DNA of 64,000 nt, from the NCBI GenBank assembly GCA_964236735.1, contig CAXSFM010000006.1, positions 62,001-126,000 of the forward strand, given 5' to 3'. The position numbers and the translations under genes are program-made. The notes beneath the pieces were generated by a model. The model was given only the letters and a program-made list of their open reading frames with translations, ran no database searches and was not told where the DNA came from. This document shows positions 1 to 8,730 of this stretch, in pieces. Each line of letters starts with the position of its first letter. Within the stretch, counting starts at the first letter, position 1. This DNA comes from JAIVJG01 sp964236735. GTDB lineage: Bacteria; Acidobacteriota; Blastocatellia; Pyrinomonadales; Pyrinomonadaceae.

Positions 1-544
1 CCCCGTCCGGGTCAACGAGCGTGAGCCAGAGCGGCGTCGGCAGCCATGCCCATGCCGCGCCGTAGGCTTCCGTGTTCAGTTGTTCGACGTGTCGCTCCGC
101 ACGCCATTGTAAATCGAGCGGCGGCACATCCTCCCAGTTGTTGTAGCAGGCGTGCTGAATGCACGGCGCGGGCTTCGCGCGTTGGTGTACGAGGCAGCCG
201 ACGCCCGGCGCAAACAGCGGGCACGAATAAGTCTGCGCGTAGGTGTCACCGCCCGCCGCGCGCAAGTTGTAACGCTCGACCGCCGCCCGCGCGCGAACGT
301 AAACCGCGCGACGTTCTTGCGCGGTCAGGCGCGGCGTGCGTTCAAGCGTCTCGCGCATGGCGACGGCTTCGAGCCGGGTGATGTGGACGTTGACGAAGTG
401 CGCGTCCGTGCAACAGACGCCCTGCGTCGGACAGACACGACAGTCGCGCGCCGCCGGCTCAAAGTTGAGCTTGATGTGGCTCTGCAAAGCGGCCTTCCCG
501 CGCTGCAACTGTGCCAGTGCCGCCGCCTCTGAAAGTTTCCTCAT
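1..544 (-). CDS. Partial cysteine-cluster (YkgJ-like) protein
   Basis: The reading frame starts at an ATG (542-544) behind a purine-rich AGGAAG and stays open to the left edge, so the C-terminus is missing. The visible 181 residues carry a CxxC...CC cluster (CRVCPTQGVCC) followed by a second cysteine group (SCPLF, GCLVH, PCIQHACY). This spacing resembles YkgJ-type families, which are thought to chelate zinc or iron-sulfur. No enzymatic function is known for this type. It lies downstream of tlyA on the same strand, separated by a small hairpin. The cysteine pattern is seen directly; the family is inferred. Confidence 0.6.
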   Translation of the reverse strand, partial: MRKLSEAAALAQLQRGKAALQSHIKLNFEPAARDCRVCPTQGVCCTDAHFVNVHITRLEAVAMRETLERTPRLTAQERRAVYVRARAAVERYNLRAAGGDTYAQTYSCPLFAPGVGCLVHQRAKPAPCIQHACYNNWEDVPPLDLQWRAERHVEQLNTEAYGAAWAWLPTPLWLTLVDPDG

Positions 545-576
545 CGCTTCCTTTTGCCATTACTTCGCGTCTGTTT

Positions 577-608
577 GCCTTTGCGTGAAATCAGTCTCAC
601 GCAAAGGC
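577..608. repeat. Short intergenic hairpin with GCAAAG units
   Basis: A 12-bp perfect inverted repeat (GCCTTTGCGTGA and its complement) surrounds an 8-nt loop. It is followed by further GCAAAG-type units up to about position 627. It lies between tlyA and the next leftward gene. There is no clear T-tract on either side, so it is listed as a repeat and not a terminator. Confidence 0.5.
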
Positions 609-629
609 GCAAAGTTCGCAAAGAATTTT

Positions 630-1373
630 TTAAGCCTTCTCGTACAGCGCCAGAAATTCGCGGTTGCCGTCCGCGCCGTGGATGGGCGATTCAATCACGC
701 CGACGACGCGCAAGTCCAACGCACGCGCCGCCGCGTTGACCTCAGCGATGACGCGCGCGTGTTGCGCCGTGTCGCTGACGATGCCGCCCTTGCCGACTTC
801 GCCGCGCCCGACTTCAAACTGCGGCTTGATTAAGATGATGATGCGCCCGTCCACCTTAAGAAGCGGCACGAGCGCGGGCAGGACTTTCGTCGCCGAAATG
901 AAAGACACGTCCATCACGACGAGATCGAATTTTTCGTCGAACTCTTCCGGCATGAAGTAACGCGCGTTCGCGCCTTCACGCACTTCGACGCGCGCGTCCT
1001 GCCTGAGACGCCAGTCAATCTGGTTGTGCCCGACATCCACCGCGACGACACGCCGCGCGCCGCGCTGCAACAGGCAATCCGTGAAGCCGCCCGTCGAAGC
1101 GCCCACGTCGAGACAGAGCAAGTCGCGCGCGTCTATGCCGAACTCGTCGAGCGCCCGTTCCAACTTCAAACCGCCGCGCCCGACATAGCGCGCCGCCGGA
1201 TCATCCGCGCCGCGCACGCGCACCACAGCGTCCGGCGGAAACATCTCCGAAGATTTCTCCACGCGCTGCTCGCCGACGAGCACCACGCCGGCCATCACCA
1301 GTGCCTGCGCGCGCGTCCGCGACGGAGCCAGCCCGCGCTCCACCAGTATCCGGTCAATGCGCTCTCGCTTCAT
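630..1373 (-). CDS. tlyA: TlyA family rRNA 2'-O-methyltransferase
   Basis: This 247-residue protein has an N-terminal S4 RNA-binding domain (RIDRILVERGLAPSRTRAQ, about 5-65) and a FtsJ-like Rossmann methyltransferase domain (LCLDVGASTGGFTDCLLQ, then VDVGHNQIDW and VMDVSFIS). That is the full architecture of TlyA, which 2'-O-methylates cytidines in 16S and 23S rRNA using S-adenosylmethionine. Length and domain order match the family. The start is the ATG at 1371-1373; the upstream sequence has no strong Shine-Dalgarno motif. The old name hemolysin A is misleading and is not adopted here. Confidence 0.92.
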   Translation of the reverse strand: MKRERIDRILVERGLAPSRTRAQALVMAGVVLVGEQRVEKSSEMFPPDAVVRVRGADDPAARYVGRGGLKLERALDEFGIDARDLLCLDVGASTGGFTDCLLQRGARRVVAVDVGHNQIDWRLRQDARVEVREGANARYFMPEEFDEKFDLVVMDVSFISATKVLPALVPLLKVDGRIIILIKPQFEVGRGEVGKGGIVSDTAQHARVIAEVNAAARALDLRVVGVIESPIHGADGNREFLALYEKA

Positions 1374-1412
1374 CGCGAGAAAACTTTAATGTGAAAAAGG
1401 AAAGATGAAAAG

Positions 1413-1502
1413 CAATGATGAATGCGAAGTGATGAATGATGAATGAAATCAAGTGCGCCTTTGCCTTTCATTCATCACTCATCATTCCGCATTCATCGTT
1501 TA
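1413..1502. repeat. Inverted repeat with ATGAATG-type heptamer arms
   Basis: The left arm (about 1413-1447) and right arm (about 1468-1500) consist of ATGATGAATG-type units and their complements around a short unique loop. The same unit recurs at 10318-10383 and 40803-40888. The right arm touches the stop codon of the leftward gene ending at 1500, so it may act as a transcript end for that gene. Confidence 0.75.
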
Positions 1503-2339
1503 TCTTGGCGGTTGTCCCTCGAAAATTCCTCTGACGCGGTCAATGCTGCGCTGACCTCGCGCGCGGCGTCCGCTCCGGTTTTCGGGATAGTTGATGGTGT
1601 CAATGCGGCGCGTCGTCCGTTCGTCGTCGGGCGCGGTCTCGACGCGGCGCGGGCGTTGGGGAAGTTGTGCGGCCTCGTCCGCGCGCGTCTCACTCTCGCC
1701 CTTTTTGCCATGCTTGAGTGTGCCCGTGCGCTCATTCGTCTCGACGGCTTTGCGCGACGGCAACGGCGTGGCGGCGGTGTCATCGTCGTCCTTTTTCTTT
1801 TTCACGTCGCGCTCGTCCCGCGCATTCTCTTTGCGTGCCTTGCTGTCGTCATCCGCGACAGGCGCGACCGAGGGCGCGGAGCGTTCGACCTGCTGCTTTG
1901 CGGGAACTGTCGCGGGAGGAGCATCCGTCGTGACGACGGGACGCTCTTCGACAGGCGCGGGCGTCGTTGAAGTCTGCGCCGTTGCGACGGGCACGGAGAC
2001 GCGCTCAACTTGCGTCTCCGGCGTTGACTCGATTGGCGTCTCACGGCGTTGCTGGTAAAAGTACAAACCGGCCATCCCTAACGCGCTGCCGCCGAGCGCC
2101 GAGACGAGGATGAGCGCGAGCGGCCACTTGCGTCTTGCGCCCCGTTGCTTCTGCATGTACGGAGGCAAGGCGTTCGCCTCCGTCGCCACCACGTCGGCGA
2201 GCGGCACGACGGGTTGCGCCGTCACCGACTCTCTCTCGTCGAAGCGCGGCGCGATCATCGTCGCATCCGTGTCATCCCCAATTAAGATCGTCGCGTCGGG
2301 GTCATCCCCAATTAAAAATGTCTGCACTGTCTCTTCCAT
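1500..2339 (-). CDS. Membrane-anchored protein of unknown function
   Basis: This 279-residue protein begins with an acidic stretch containing a near-duplicate motif (LIGDDPDAT, LIGDDTDAT). It has one hydrophobic segment at about 75-95 (LALILVSALGGSALGMAGLYF) preceded by basic residues. A long low-complexity Pro/Thr/Glu/Lys-rich tail follows and ends in Arg-rich sequence. It is probably a single-pass inner-membrane protein with its N-terminus in the cytoplasm. I do not recognise a family. The start ATG is preceded by CTGGAG. The codon use matches its neighbours. Confidence 0.6.
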   Translation of the reverse strand: MEETVQTFLIGDDPDATILIGDDTDATMIAPRFDERESVTAQPVVPLADVVATEANALPPYMQKQRGARRKWPLALILVSALGGSALGMAGLYFYQQRRETPIESTPETQVERVSVPVATAQTSTTPAPVEERPVVTTDAPPATVPAKQQVERSAPSVAPVADDDSKARKENARDERDVKKKKDDDDTAATPLPSRKAVETNERTGTLKHGKKGESETRADEAAQLPQRPRRVETAPDDERTTRRIDTINYPENRSGRRARGQRSIDRVRGIFEGQPPR

Positions 2340-2815
2340 CTATACTCCAGCGTGCGGGGCTTCAGCGTCTCACCCTGTTCGGTTTCGCGTGAGGCCGGAA
2401 ATTTTACGCCCGTTTTGATGCGCGCGACACGCGCGGGGCTGTCTTTATGCAAACGCAAATCTACGTTGCAAATGGGCGACGCGCGCCTCAAGCGTCCGTT
2501 GCAACAGGCACGGCGAGCGGCAAAATGCAACGCGCAGACGGTTATGAGACTCCTACTGCGGGTTGCAAATGAATACGGGCAGAGATTAACCACAGAGGAC
2601 ACGGAGGGGCACAAAGGCAGCACAGAGGAGACAATCAACCCTCCCTCTTTCCTCTGTGCCTCTCTGTGTCCTCTGTGGTGAAAATTCTTTCACTCAAGTC
2701 GCACTCATTCGCAAACCGCTATAGTTGCCAACGCATTTATCCGCCCGCGCGACAGAGAGGCAGGAGGGTTTTCACGTTGATTTCTTCCACGAAAAATTTT
2801 CAAGTGTTTAGCAGG
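2340..2815. other. Non-coding region between divergent genes
   Basis: This 476-bp gap separates the divergent starts at 2339 and 2816 and must hold both promoters; I could not assign convincing -35/-10 pairs. Its centre carries the CACAGAGG-unit inverted repeat listed separately. Open frames across it read through that repeat and are not believed to be genes. Confidence 0.5.
2590..2682. repeat. Inverted repeat with CACAGAGG-type arms
   Basis: Arms begin ACCACAGAGGACAC and end GTCCTCTGTGGT, with degenerate CACAGAGG/CACAAAGG units and a unique loop of about 20 nt. A second copy of this family lies at 18401-18479. It is intergenic between divergent genes, so it is not a simple terminator. Confidence 0.75.
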
Positions 2816-4693
2816 ATGAGAAACCGCATTCTTCTTTCATGCGCGCTGCTCTTGCTGCTGATGAGCGGCGCGAGCGCGTCGGACGTTGTCGCTGTGCCGG
2901 CGGGTTCGGAGCATTGGGACGCGAAGCTCGACGGGCGCGTGCGTTTTTATCAGGCGACGGAATTGGGCGTGCTCGTCGCCGGCACGGAGAAGTCGCTCTA
3001 CGGCCTGGACGCGGAGACGGGCGACGTGTTGTGGCGTCGCGAAAGTGCGCGGCTGGATGAAAACGACGTGGCGTATATTCCGGGCACGGACGTTTTGCTC
3101 GCGTGTCTGGAGCGCGGCGACAAGACACGTCTGGAGGCGATTGATCTGGCGACGGGCAACGCGCTCTGGCGGGCGGACAAAGTGCGCGGCGCGGTCATGC
3201 AGTTAGCCTTCGAGCCGAACACGAATGCGCTCGCCGTCGTCTTCGTCAAAGACGCGCGCTCGCATCCGCGCGAAGGATTCAAGCGTCGGCCTGCCCTGCA
3301 TGTCTTCGATCTCGCGTCCGGCGCGGAGATGTGGAAGCAGGATTTGGAGAGCGAAGTCGAGATGATGCCCGCGCTCGCGGTTGAAGGTGAAAAGGATGAA
3401 GTCTCTTACACGCTCGACAATTATCGCCCGCCTTTGTTTCTCGACGGTCGCCTCTATCTTTTTTATGAAGGCTTGACTTCGCTCGACGCGCGCACCGGAA
3501 AAGAGCGGCGGCGCGAGAAATTTCGCATCAACGAAGAAGGACTCGCGCTCACCGAGTCCGACCCGACGTTTGACGAGCGATATATTTACATCTCAGGGCG
3601 CGGACGCCTGCGCGCCATCTCGCGCACGGACGGAGAGGTGGCTTGGGAGTCGAAGGACTTGGGCGTCACGCCGGAAATGATTTTGACGCGCGACGTGATT
3701 TACGTGCGGACGGGCGGGCAGTTCACGCGGCTTGCGGACGGCGAGACCACCGAGCGCGGCCCCTACGGCGTGAGCGCGATTGACGCATCGAGCGGGAAAA
3801 TTCTCTGGCGTTACAAAGGCGCGGACAAAGGCATCACTAACATCGCGCTGCCGGACGCGCAGACCATCGTCGTCGCAGACCGTGACGACTTGATTTTCAT
3901 AGATGCCGCGACGGGCAAGCGTCGCAGCAAAATTTCGCACGAAGTTGAAAAGGCGGCGTTCGTGTTATTGAACGAGCGCGGCGAGGCTGTCGTAGGAGGC
4001 AGAAACGAGGTGGCCGCGTTCGACGTGACAGGAGGCCGGAATGCCGGTGCGGTGTGGCGCGCGCGCCACGACCCGCCGGGGCGCGGAGTGTTGCGTACCG
4101 TCGCCTCGATTGCCGCGCGCGCGGCGTCGCTCTATTTCCGCTACGGCGGCGTGGCGACGAATGTTTTTCGCGGCGCGCAAGTGCTCTCGTCCGTGAGTTC
4201 GCTACGCTGGTCGGGCTTGGCCGCGCACGTCACCGTCTCAGACTTGACGACGCTCGCGACGAACGAATCACGCGACTATGTGAGCGCGCGTTTCTCTTCG
4301 TTCGGTTTAATTTCACGCGCGCGTCAAACGTCCCGGACTTTACGCAATCCGCCGGCGGTCGCCGTCCCGCGCCCGTCCGTTGAGGTTGAAGACAGATTGC
4401 TCGACCGGCTCGACCCTGCGAACCAGTTAGCGCGACTCTCGCGTCTGCTCTGGCACCGCCAACGGCTCGCCACTCTGCGCGGGCAGTGGATGTATTTTTA
4501 TACTGATTTGAAGAAGGTGAATGACGAAGGCGGGCACGGGCTACTCGGCGTCAACATCAACACGGGCGAGGCCGCGCGTGCGCTGCGTCTGAAAACTCTC
4601 GACGAGCGTTTCATCAGCGATGAGGCGACGGATTTGCTCTACGTCTCGAAGGACAATCACCTGCTCGCTTACGATTTGAACACGCCCGAATGA
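2816..4693 (+). CDS. Exported PQQ-like beta-propeller protein
   Basis: The ATG at 2816 is chosen because it begins a clear signal peptide (MRNRILLSCALLLLLMSGAS, cleavage near ASASD); an earlier in-frame start would bury the signal behind 50 residues of repeat-derived sequence. The 625-residue product has many blades of the PQQ/WD type, with motifs such as LYGLDAETGDVLWRRES, LEAIDLATGNALWRAD, LHVFDLASGAEMW and ALDASSGKILWRYKG. These propellers fold periplasmic binding scaffolds. None of the residues needed for a quinoprotein dehydrogenase is evident, so a binding or assembly role is likelier than an enzyme. Confidence 0.8.
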   Translation: MRNRILLSCALLLLLMSGASASDVVAVPAGSEHWDAKLDGRVRFYQATELGVLVAGTEKSLYGLDAETGDVLWRRESARLDENDVAYIPGTDVLLACLERGDKTRLEAIDLATGNALWRADKVRGAVMQLAFEPNTNALAVVFVKDARSHPREGFKRRPALHVFDLASGAEMWKQDLESEVEMMPALAVEGEKDEVSYTLDNYRPPLFLDGRLYLFYEGLTSLDARTGKERRREKFRINEEGLALTESDPTFDERYIYISGRGRLRAISRTDGEVAWESKDLGVTPEMILTRDVIYVRTGGQFTRLADGETTERGPYGVSAIDASSGKILWRYKGADKGITNIALPDAQTIVVADRDDLIFIDAATGKRRSKISHEVEKAAFVLLNERGEAVVGGRNEVAAFDVTGGRNAGAVWRARHDPPGRGVLRTVASIAARAASLYFRYGGVATNVFRGAQVLSSVSSLRWSGLAAHVTVSDLTTLATNESRDYVSARFSSFGLISRARQTSRTLRNPPAVAVPRPSVEVEDRLLDRLDPANQLARLSRLLWHRQRLATLRGQWMYFYTDLKKVNDEGGHGLLGVNINTGEAARALRLKTLDERFISDEATDLLYVSKDNHLLAYDLNTPE

Positions 4694-4712
4694 GCAAACG
4701 CTGCCATCCGGT

Positions 4713-6647
4713 TCACCCGCGCACGGTGGGACGACGCGGCGCGCGACGCTCGTCGAGCACGCTCAAGGAGTCTTTGATGCGCGTGTAGATGCCGTCGGCG
4801 TCGAGGCCGTATTTGGCGAGCAAAAGTTTGGGATCGCCGTGCGTGATGATGCGGTCGGGCACGCCCATGCGGACGACGCGCACGGTGTCTGCGAGTCCGT
4901 TTTCTTCGAGCAGCTCCATCACGGCGGAACCGAAGCCGCCCGCGAGATACGCCTCTTCTACAGTCACGATGAGACGCTTCGTGCGCGCCAGCGCGAGAAT
5001 CAAACCAGCGTCGAGCGGCTTGACGAAACGCGCGTTGACGACCGTCGCTTCGATGCCGTCTTTCGCCAGAGCTTCGGCAGCTTGCAGGCTCGGATGCACC
5101 ATCGAGCCGTAAGCGATGATCGCCGTCTCACCGTTGCCGTGATCGTCGCGCAGCAGTTCGGCCTTGCCGATCTCCAACAGTTGCGGCGCGCGTTTGATGT
5201 CCGCGCCGACGCCGTTGCCGCGCGGGTAACGCATCGCCGCCGGCCCCACATGTTCGAGCATCGTGTGGAGCATGTCGCGCATCTCGCCCTCATCTTTCGG
5301 AGCCATCAAGATCATGTTCGGGACGCCGCGCAGGTAAATGATGTCGAGCAGGCCGTGATGCGTCGGGCCGTCGCCGCCGACGATGCCTGCGCGATCCATG
5401 CAGAACTTGACGTTGAGATTTTGAATGCACACGTCATGCACGATCTGGTCGAAGGCGCGTTGCAGGAAAGTTGAATAAATCGTGCAGACTGGTTTCAGTC
5501 CCTCGCAAGATAGACCGGCGGCGAACGTCACGCAGTGCTGCTCGGCGATGCCGACATCGAAGGCGCGCTTAGGGAATTTCTCAAGAACTTTATCAATGCC
5601 CGTCCCGTCCGGCATGGCGGCGGTGAGCGCGATGATTTTTTCGTCACACTCCATCAACTCGCACATCGTCTCGCCGAAGACGGCGGTGTAGGCCGGATGC
5701 GAAGCCTTCGACGGTTTGATGGCCGCGCCCGTCGCCAACTCGAACGGCCCGGTCGCGTGCCATGCGTAATAATTTTTCTCGCGCGCCGGAAAGCCTTTCC
5801 CTTTTTGCGTGATGGCGTGGACGATGACGGGGCCGTCCTTGATCTGCTTGGCCTCTTCGAGCGCACGCACGAGCGCGTCCGTGTTGTGCCCGTCCACGTA
5901 GCCGATGTACTTGAAGCCGAGTTCGTTGACGAGCGCACCCGGCAGCACCGCCGCCGCGATGGCGTCCTTGACGGTCTTCGCCGCCTGATACAGACGCTCG
6001 CCGAACGAGGGAATCTCGCGCAGAGTCTCGCCCACTTCATCTTTGAAACGGTGATAGCCCTGCGCCTCTCGGATGCGGTTGAGATAGCCGGTCAGCGCGC
6101 CGACCGCAGGGGCGATGGACATCTCGTTGTCATTCAAGAGGACGATGAGGCGCGTCTTCAAATGCCCGGCTTGATTGATCGCCTCCATCGCCATCCCGCC
6201 CGCGAGCGACGAGTCGCCGATGACGGCGGCGACGTGATGCGTCTCGCCTTTCTCGTCGCGCGCAATCGCCATCCCCAGAGCGGCGGACAGAGACGTTGAA
6301 GCGTGCCCCGCGCCGAACGTGTCGAACTCGGATTCGTCGCGGCGCAGGAAGCCGGAGAGTCCGCCGTACTGCTTGATCGTCGCGAGTTGGTCGCGGCGTC
6401 CCGTCAAAATTTTGTGCGCGTAAGCCTGATGCCCCACGTCCCAGACGAGCCGGTCGTGCGGCGTGTCGAAGGCGTAATGAAGCGCGACGGCGAGTTCGAC
6501 AGCTCCGAGCGATGCGCCCGTGTGCCCGCCGATGCGCGACATCGTTTCAAGGATGTGACGGCGAATATCGTCGGCGACTTCCTGCAACTGTTCGGGGCGC
6601 AAGGCGCGCAAATCCGCCGGCGAATTGATCTGCTGTAAGAGTGACAT
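4713..6647 (-). CDS. dxs: 1-deoxy-D-xylulose-5-phosphate synthase
   Basis: This thiamine-diphosphate enzyme condenses pyruvate and glyceraldehyde 3-phosphate in the first step of the MEP isoprenoid pathway. The start is the ATG at 6645-6647 (MSLLQQINSPADLRAL), which gives 644 residues, the normal length; an upstream start would add an unrelated Arg-rich leader. Visible are the N-terminal GGHTGASLG, the TPP motif as AVIGDSSLAGGM (Ser in the usual GDG position), DGHNTDAL, the central AEQHCVTFAAGL transketolase region and a C-terminal transketolase domain. It converges on the propeller gene with a 19-bp gap. Confidence 0.96.
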   Translation of the reverse strand: MSLLQQINSPADLRALRPEQLQEVADDIRRHILETMSRIGGHTGASLGAVELAVALHYAFDTPHDRLVWDVGHQAYAHKILTGRRDQLATIKQYGGLSGFLRRDESEFDTFGAGHASTSLSAALGMAIARDEKGETHHVAAVIGDSSLAGGMAMEAINQAGHLKTRLIVLLNDNEMSIAPAVGALTGYLNRIREAQGYHRFKDEVGETLREIPSFGERLYQAAKTVKDAIAAAVLPGALVNELGFKYIGYVDGHNTDALVRALEEAKQIKDGPVIVHAITQKGKGFPAREKNYYAWHATGPFELATGAAIKPSKASHPAYTAVFGETMCELMECDEKIIALTAAMPDGTGIDKVLEKFPKRAFDVGIAEQHCVTFAAGLSCEGLKPVCTIYSTFLQRAFDQIVHDVCIQNLNVKFCMDRAGIVGGDGPTHHGLLDIIYLRGVPNMILMAPKDEGEMRDMLHTMLEHVGPAAMRYPRGNGVGADIKRAPQLLEIGKAELLRDDHGNGETAIIAYGSMVHPSLQAAEALAKDGIEATVVNARFVKPLDAGLILALARTKRLIVTVEEAYLAGGFGSAVMELLEENGLADTVRVVRMGVPDRIITHGDPKLLLAKYGLDADGIYTRIKDSLSVLDERRAPRRPTVRG

Positions 6648-6940
6648 CGGGCGCGTATTGTAGCGCGGGAAGCGTGGTTTTGCCATTCGTGTGCGCGAGA
6701 CTCTGGGGAACGGGATGCGAAGATTTGATGTGTTGAAGTCATCAACTTTATTTCGATTTCGGATGCCCGCCCCTCGTCTGCTCCTTACTGCGAGAAGTTT
6801 TATCAACTAAAAGAACGCCGCGCGCGTCTAAAAGGTTCGTGGGTCTTAACTTCCCCAACATTTTAACCATCGAGATTGACGGCTTTCCTTATTTCGGCGA
6901 GCCATCTACAAAAAAATAGTCAGAGCAAGGAGATTCAAGC

Positions 6941-7492
6941 ATGAAAGCTATTTTGAAACGCACAGGGTTGATGATTGGCGTCGCGGCGACTTTGACATTG
7001 GCCGTCGTCGCGCAGCAGACGCCGACGACGATGCCGCAGACCGCGACAGTCGCTCCCGAACAACGCGAGCGCATGGATGGACAGCGTCATCGCGGCATGG
7101 GCAAAGCGGGTCGCGGGATGCGCGAAAAGGGCGGCGGGCGTGGCATGAAGATGTTTCGCGACCTCAACCTCAACGACGCGCAGAAACAGCAGCTTCGCGC
7201 CATCCATCAAAAGACCGAGCAAGGCACGCAGGCGCAGCGCACCGAACTCCGCCAGTTGATGCGCCAGCGACAGGACGGCGGCCAACTGACGCCCGAACAG
7301 GAGACGCGCGCGCGTCAGCTTCACACCGAGATACGCGAAGCTCGCAAGGGCATCCGCTCGGACATGCTCGGCGTCCTGACGCCCGAACAGCGCACGCAAC
7401 TCGAACAGAAACGCCGCGAGTTGAAGGCGCGTCGCAAAGAGATGCGCGAAGGGCGCGGCACAGGCGAAGAACAGAACAAGCAACAGCCGTAA
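6941..7492 (+). CDS. Spy/CpxP-like periplasmic protein
   Basis: A signal peptide (about 1-24, ending LAVVAQQ) leads to a 183-residue, highly charged helical protein. Two LTPEQ-type motifs (QLTPEQETRAR and GVLTPEQRTQLEQ) and LNLNDAQKQQL are hallmarks of the LTXXQ family that includes the chaperone Spy and the Cpx repressor CpxP. The family binds unfolded envelope proteins or reports envelope stress. A good AAGGAG lies 9 nt before the ATG. The Met/Gly/Arg-rich stretch at 45-70 could bind metal or nucleic acid, but that is speculative. A large hairpin repeat follows directly. Confidence 0.78.
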   Translation: MKAILKRTGLMIGVAATLTLAVVAQQTPTTMPQTATVAPEQRERMDGQRHRGMGKAGRGMREKGGGRGMKMFRDLNLNDAQKQQLRAIHQKTEQGTQAQRTELRQLMRQRQDGGQLTPEQETRARQLHTEIREARKGIRSDMLGVLTPEQRTQLEQKRRELKARRKEMREGRGTGEEQNKQQP

Positions 7493-7498
7493 GAGAAG

Positions 7499-7589
7499 AA
7501 GGCAAAAGTAAAAAGGCAAAAGGCAAAGGTGAAAACAAGGCGCGTGCGCCCGTCTTCACCTTTGCCTTTTGCCTTTTTACTTTTGCCTT
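7499..7589. repeat. 35-bp perfect inverted repeat, AAGGCAAA units
   Basis: Two 35-nt arms (7499-7533 and 7555-7589) are perfectly complementary and built from AAGGCAAAAG-type units around a 21-nt loop. It separates the convergent Spy-like gene and arsC and reaches within a few bases of both stop codons, so it can serve as a bidirectional transcript end. A single arm of the same family lies at 23338-23375. Confidence 0.85.
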
Positions 7590-7591
7590 AC

Positions 7592-8020
7592 CTACTGCCA
7601 ATCACGCAGGCGTTCTCTGATCTCGTCGCGGACACGGCGAAAGACGGCGAGGCGTGACGGCGCATCACCTTCTGCCGCCGTCGGGTCGTCGAAGCTCCAA
7701 TGCACGCGCGCCGTGCGAGATGGAAAGACGGGGCAGTTTTCCTTCGCGTTGTCGCAGACGGTGATGACGGAATCGAATTGCTGTCCCGCGAACTCGTCCA
7801 CAGATTTCGAGCGATGCGCGGTGATGTCTATGCCGATTTCACGCATCACCTCGACGGCCTCGGCGCGGACGTGGCCGGGATGCGTGCCCGCGCTGTGTAC
7901 CTCGAACCGCTCGCCGCCATCATGTCTGAGCAACCCTTCGGCCATCTGGCTGCGCGCGGAATTGCCCGTGCATAAAATCAACACACGCTTTCTTTTCAAC
8001 GGACGCTCAACGTCGCTCAT
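7592..8020 (-). CDS. arsC: Arsenate reductase, low-MW phosphatase type
   Basis: The protein reduces arsenate to arsenite using thioredoxin. The start at 8018-8020 (MSDVERP) overlaps the aquaporin stop by ATGA, giving 142 residues. The P-loop is C17-T-G-N-S-A-R23 (CX5R), and the two further redox cysteines lie in VITVCDNAKENCPVF, as in the thioredoxin-coupled pI258-type family. A longer in-frame extension upstream is only the aquaporin gene read in another frame. It is the last gene of the leftward arsenic operon. Confidence 0.93.
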   Translation of the reverse strand: MSDVERPLKRKRVLILCTGNSARSQMAEGLLRHDGGERFEVHSAGTHPGHVRAEAVEVMREIGIDITAHRSKSVDEFAGQQFDSVITVCDNAKENCPVFPSRTARVHWSFDDPTAAEGDAPSRLAVFRRVRDEIRERLRDWQ

Positions 8021-8730
8021 GTTTTTCCCCTTTCGCCGTGCGGGATGATGACTGCCGCCGCGTCTTCGATGGTAGGAGGCGCGAGCCAGCGAAACAATGT
8101 GGTCGCCGCCGCCGCGCCGAGCAGTTGCGCGCAGATGAAGCCGGGCGCGTCCCAAGGGTAGATGCCGGCGAAGGTATCGCTCGCCGCGCGTGCGAGCGTC
8201 ACCGCAGGGTTGGCGAATGAAGTGGACGCCGTGAACCAGTAAGCCGCCGTGATGTACGCGGCGACCGCGAGCGGCACGAACGTCGGACGCGCGCGCACGC
8301 ATCCCCAGATCACAGCCAGCAAGCCGAACGTCGCGACGAACTCGCTGAACAATTGCGAGCCGCCGTAGCGACGATGATGCGACGCGAAGAAGACGGGCAA
8401 GTCGAACATCACGTTCGCAATCGCAACGCCCGCGAACGCGCCGCAAACTTGCGCGACGAGGTAGGCGGGAACTTCACGCCATGCGACACCGCCCTGCGCG
8501 GCGTCGGAGAGCGTCACCGCGGGGTTGAAGTGCGCGCCGGAGATTCCACCGAACGTCAAAATTAGCGCGACGAGAGCCGCGCCGGTGGCGATGCTGTTGG
8601 CGAGCAAAGCTATCGCGATGTTGCCGCCCGCGAGACGCTCGCCCATGATGCCGGAGCCAACGACGGCAGCCAAAAGCATCGCTGTCCCCAAGGCTTCCGA
8701 GACGGCGCGACGTGCGATGTTGCGGCTCAC
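8017..8730 (-). CDS. Aquaglyceroporin (MIP family), arsenite channel
   Basis: This 237-residue MIP-family channel has both half-membrane NPA signatures (GAHFNPAVTLSD and TSFANPAVTLARA) and about six hydrophobic segments. The GTG at 8728-8730 is chosen because it overlaps the arsI stop as GTGA and gives a normal N-terminus; a longer frame would overlap arsI. In ars operons such as that of Sinorhizobium meliloti, the aquaglyceroporin AqpS lets arsenite made by ArsC leave the cell down its gradient. The lack of an ArsB or Acr3 pump here makes that role likely. Confidence 0.9.
   Translation of the reverse strand: MSRNIARRAVSEALGTAMLLAAVVGSGIMGERLAGGNIAIALLANSIATGAALVALILTFGGISGAHFNPAVTLSDAAQGGVAWREVPAYLVAQVCGAFAGVAIANVMFDLPVFFASHHRRYGGSQLFSEFVATFGLLAVIWGCVRARPTFVPLAVAAYITAAYWFTASTSFANPAVTLARAASDTFAGIYPWDAPGFICAQLLGAAAATTLFRWLAPPTIEDAAAVIIPHGERGKT

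Noticed and set aside
630..1373. Calling TlyA a hemolysin
   Set aside because: The S4 plus FtsJ architecture is that of an rRNA methyltransferase; haemolytic activity cannot be inferred from it.
2666..2815. Upstream start for the PQQ propeller
   Set aside because: It would place 50 residues of repeat-derived sequence before a clear signal peptide at 2816.
4839..6638. Long open frames on the strand opposite dxs
   Set aside because: They are Arg/Asp-rich shadows of a G+C-rich gene with no start signals or family motifs; the same applies to antisense frames of gltX, lepA, dnaX and the surface protein.
7592..8446. Large arsC frame of 284 residues
   Set aside because: The first half is the aquaporin gene in another frame; ArsC proper starts at 8020 with an ATGA overlap.
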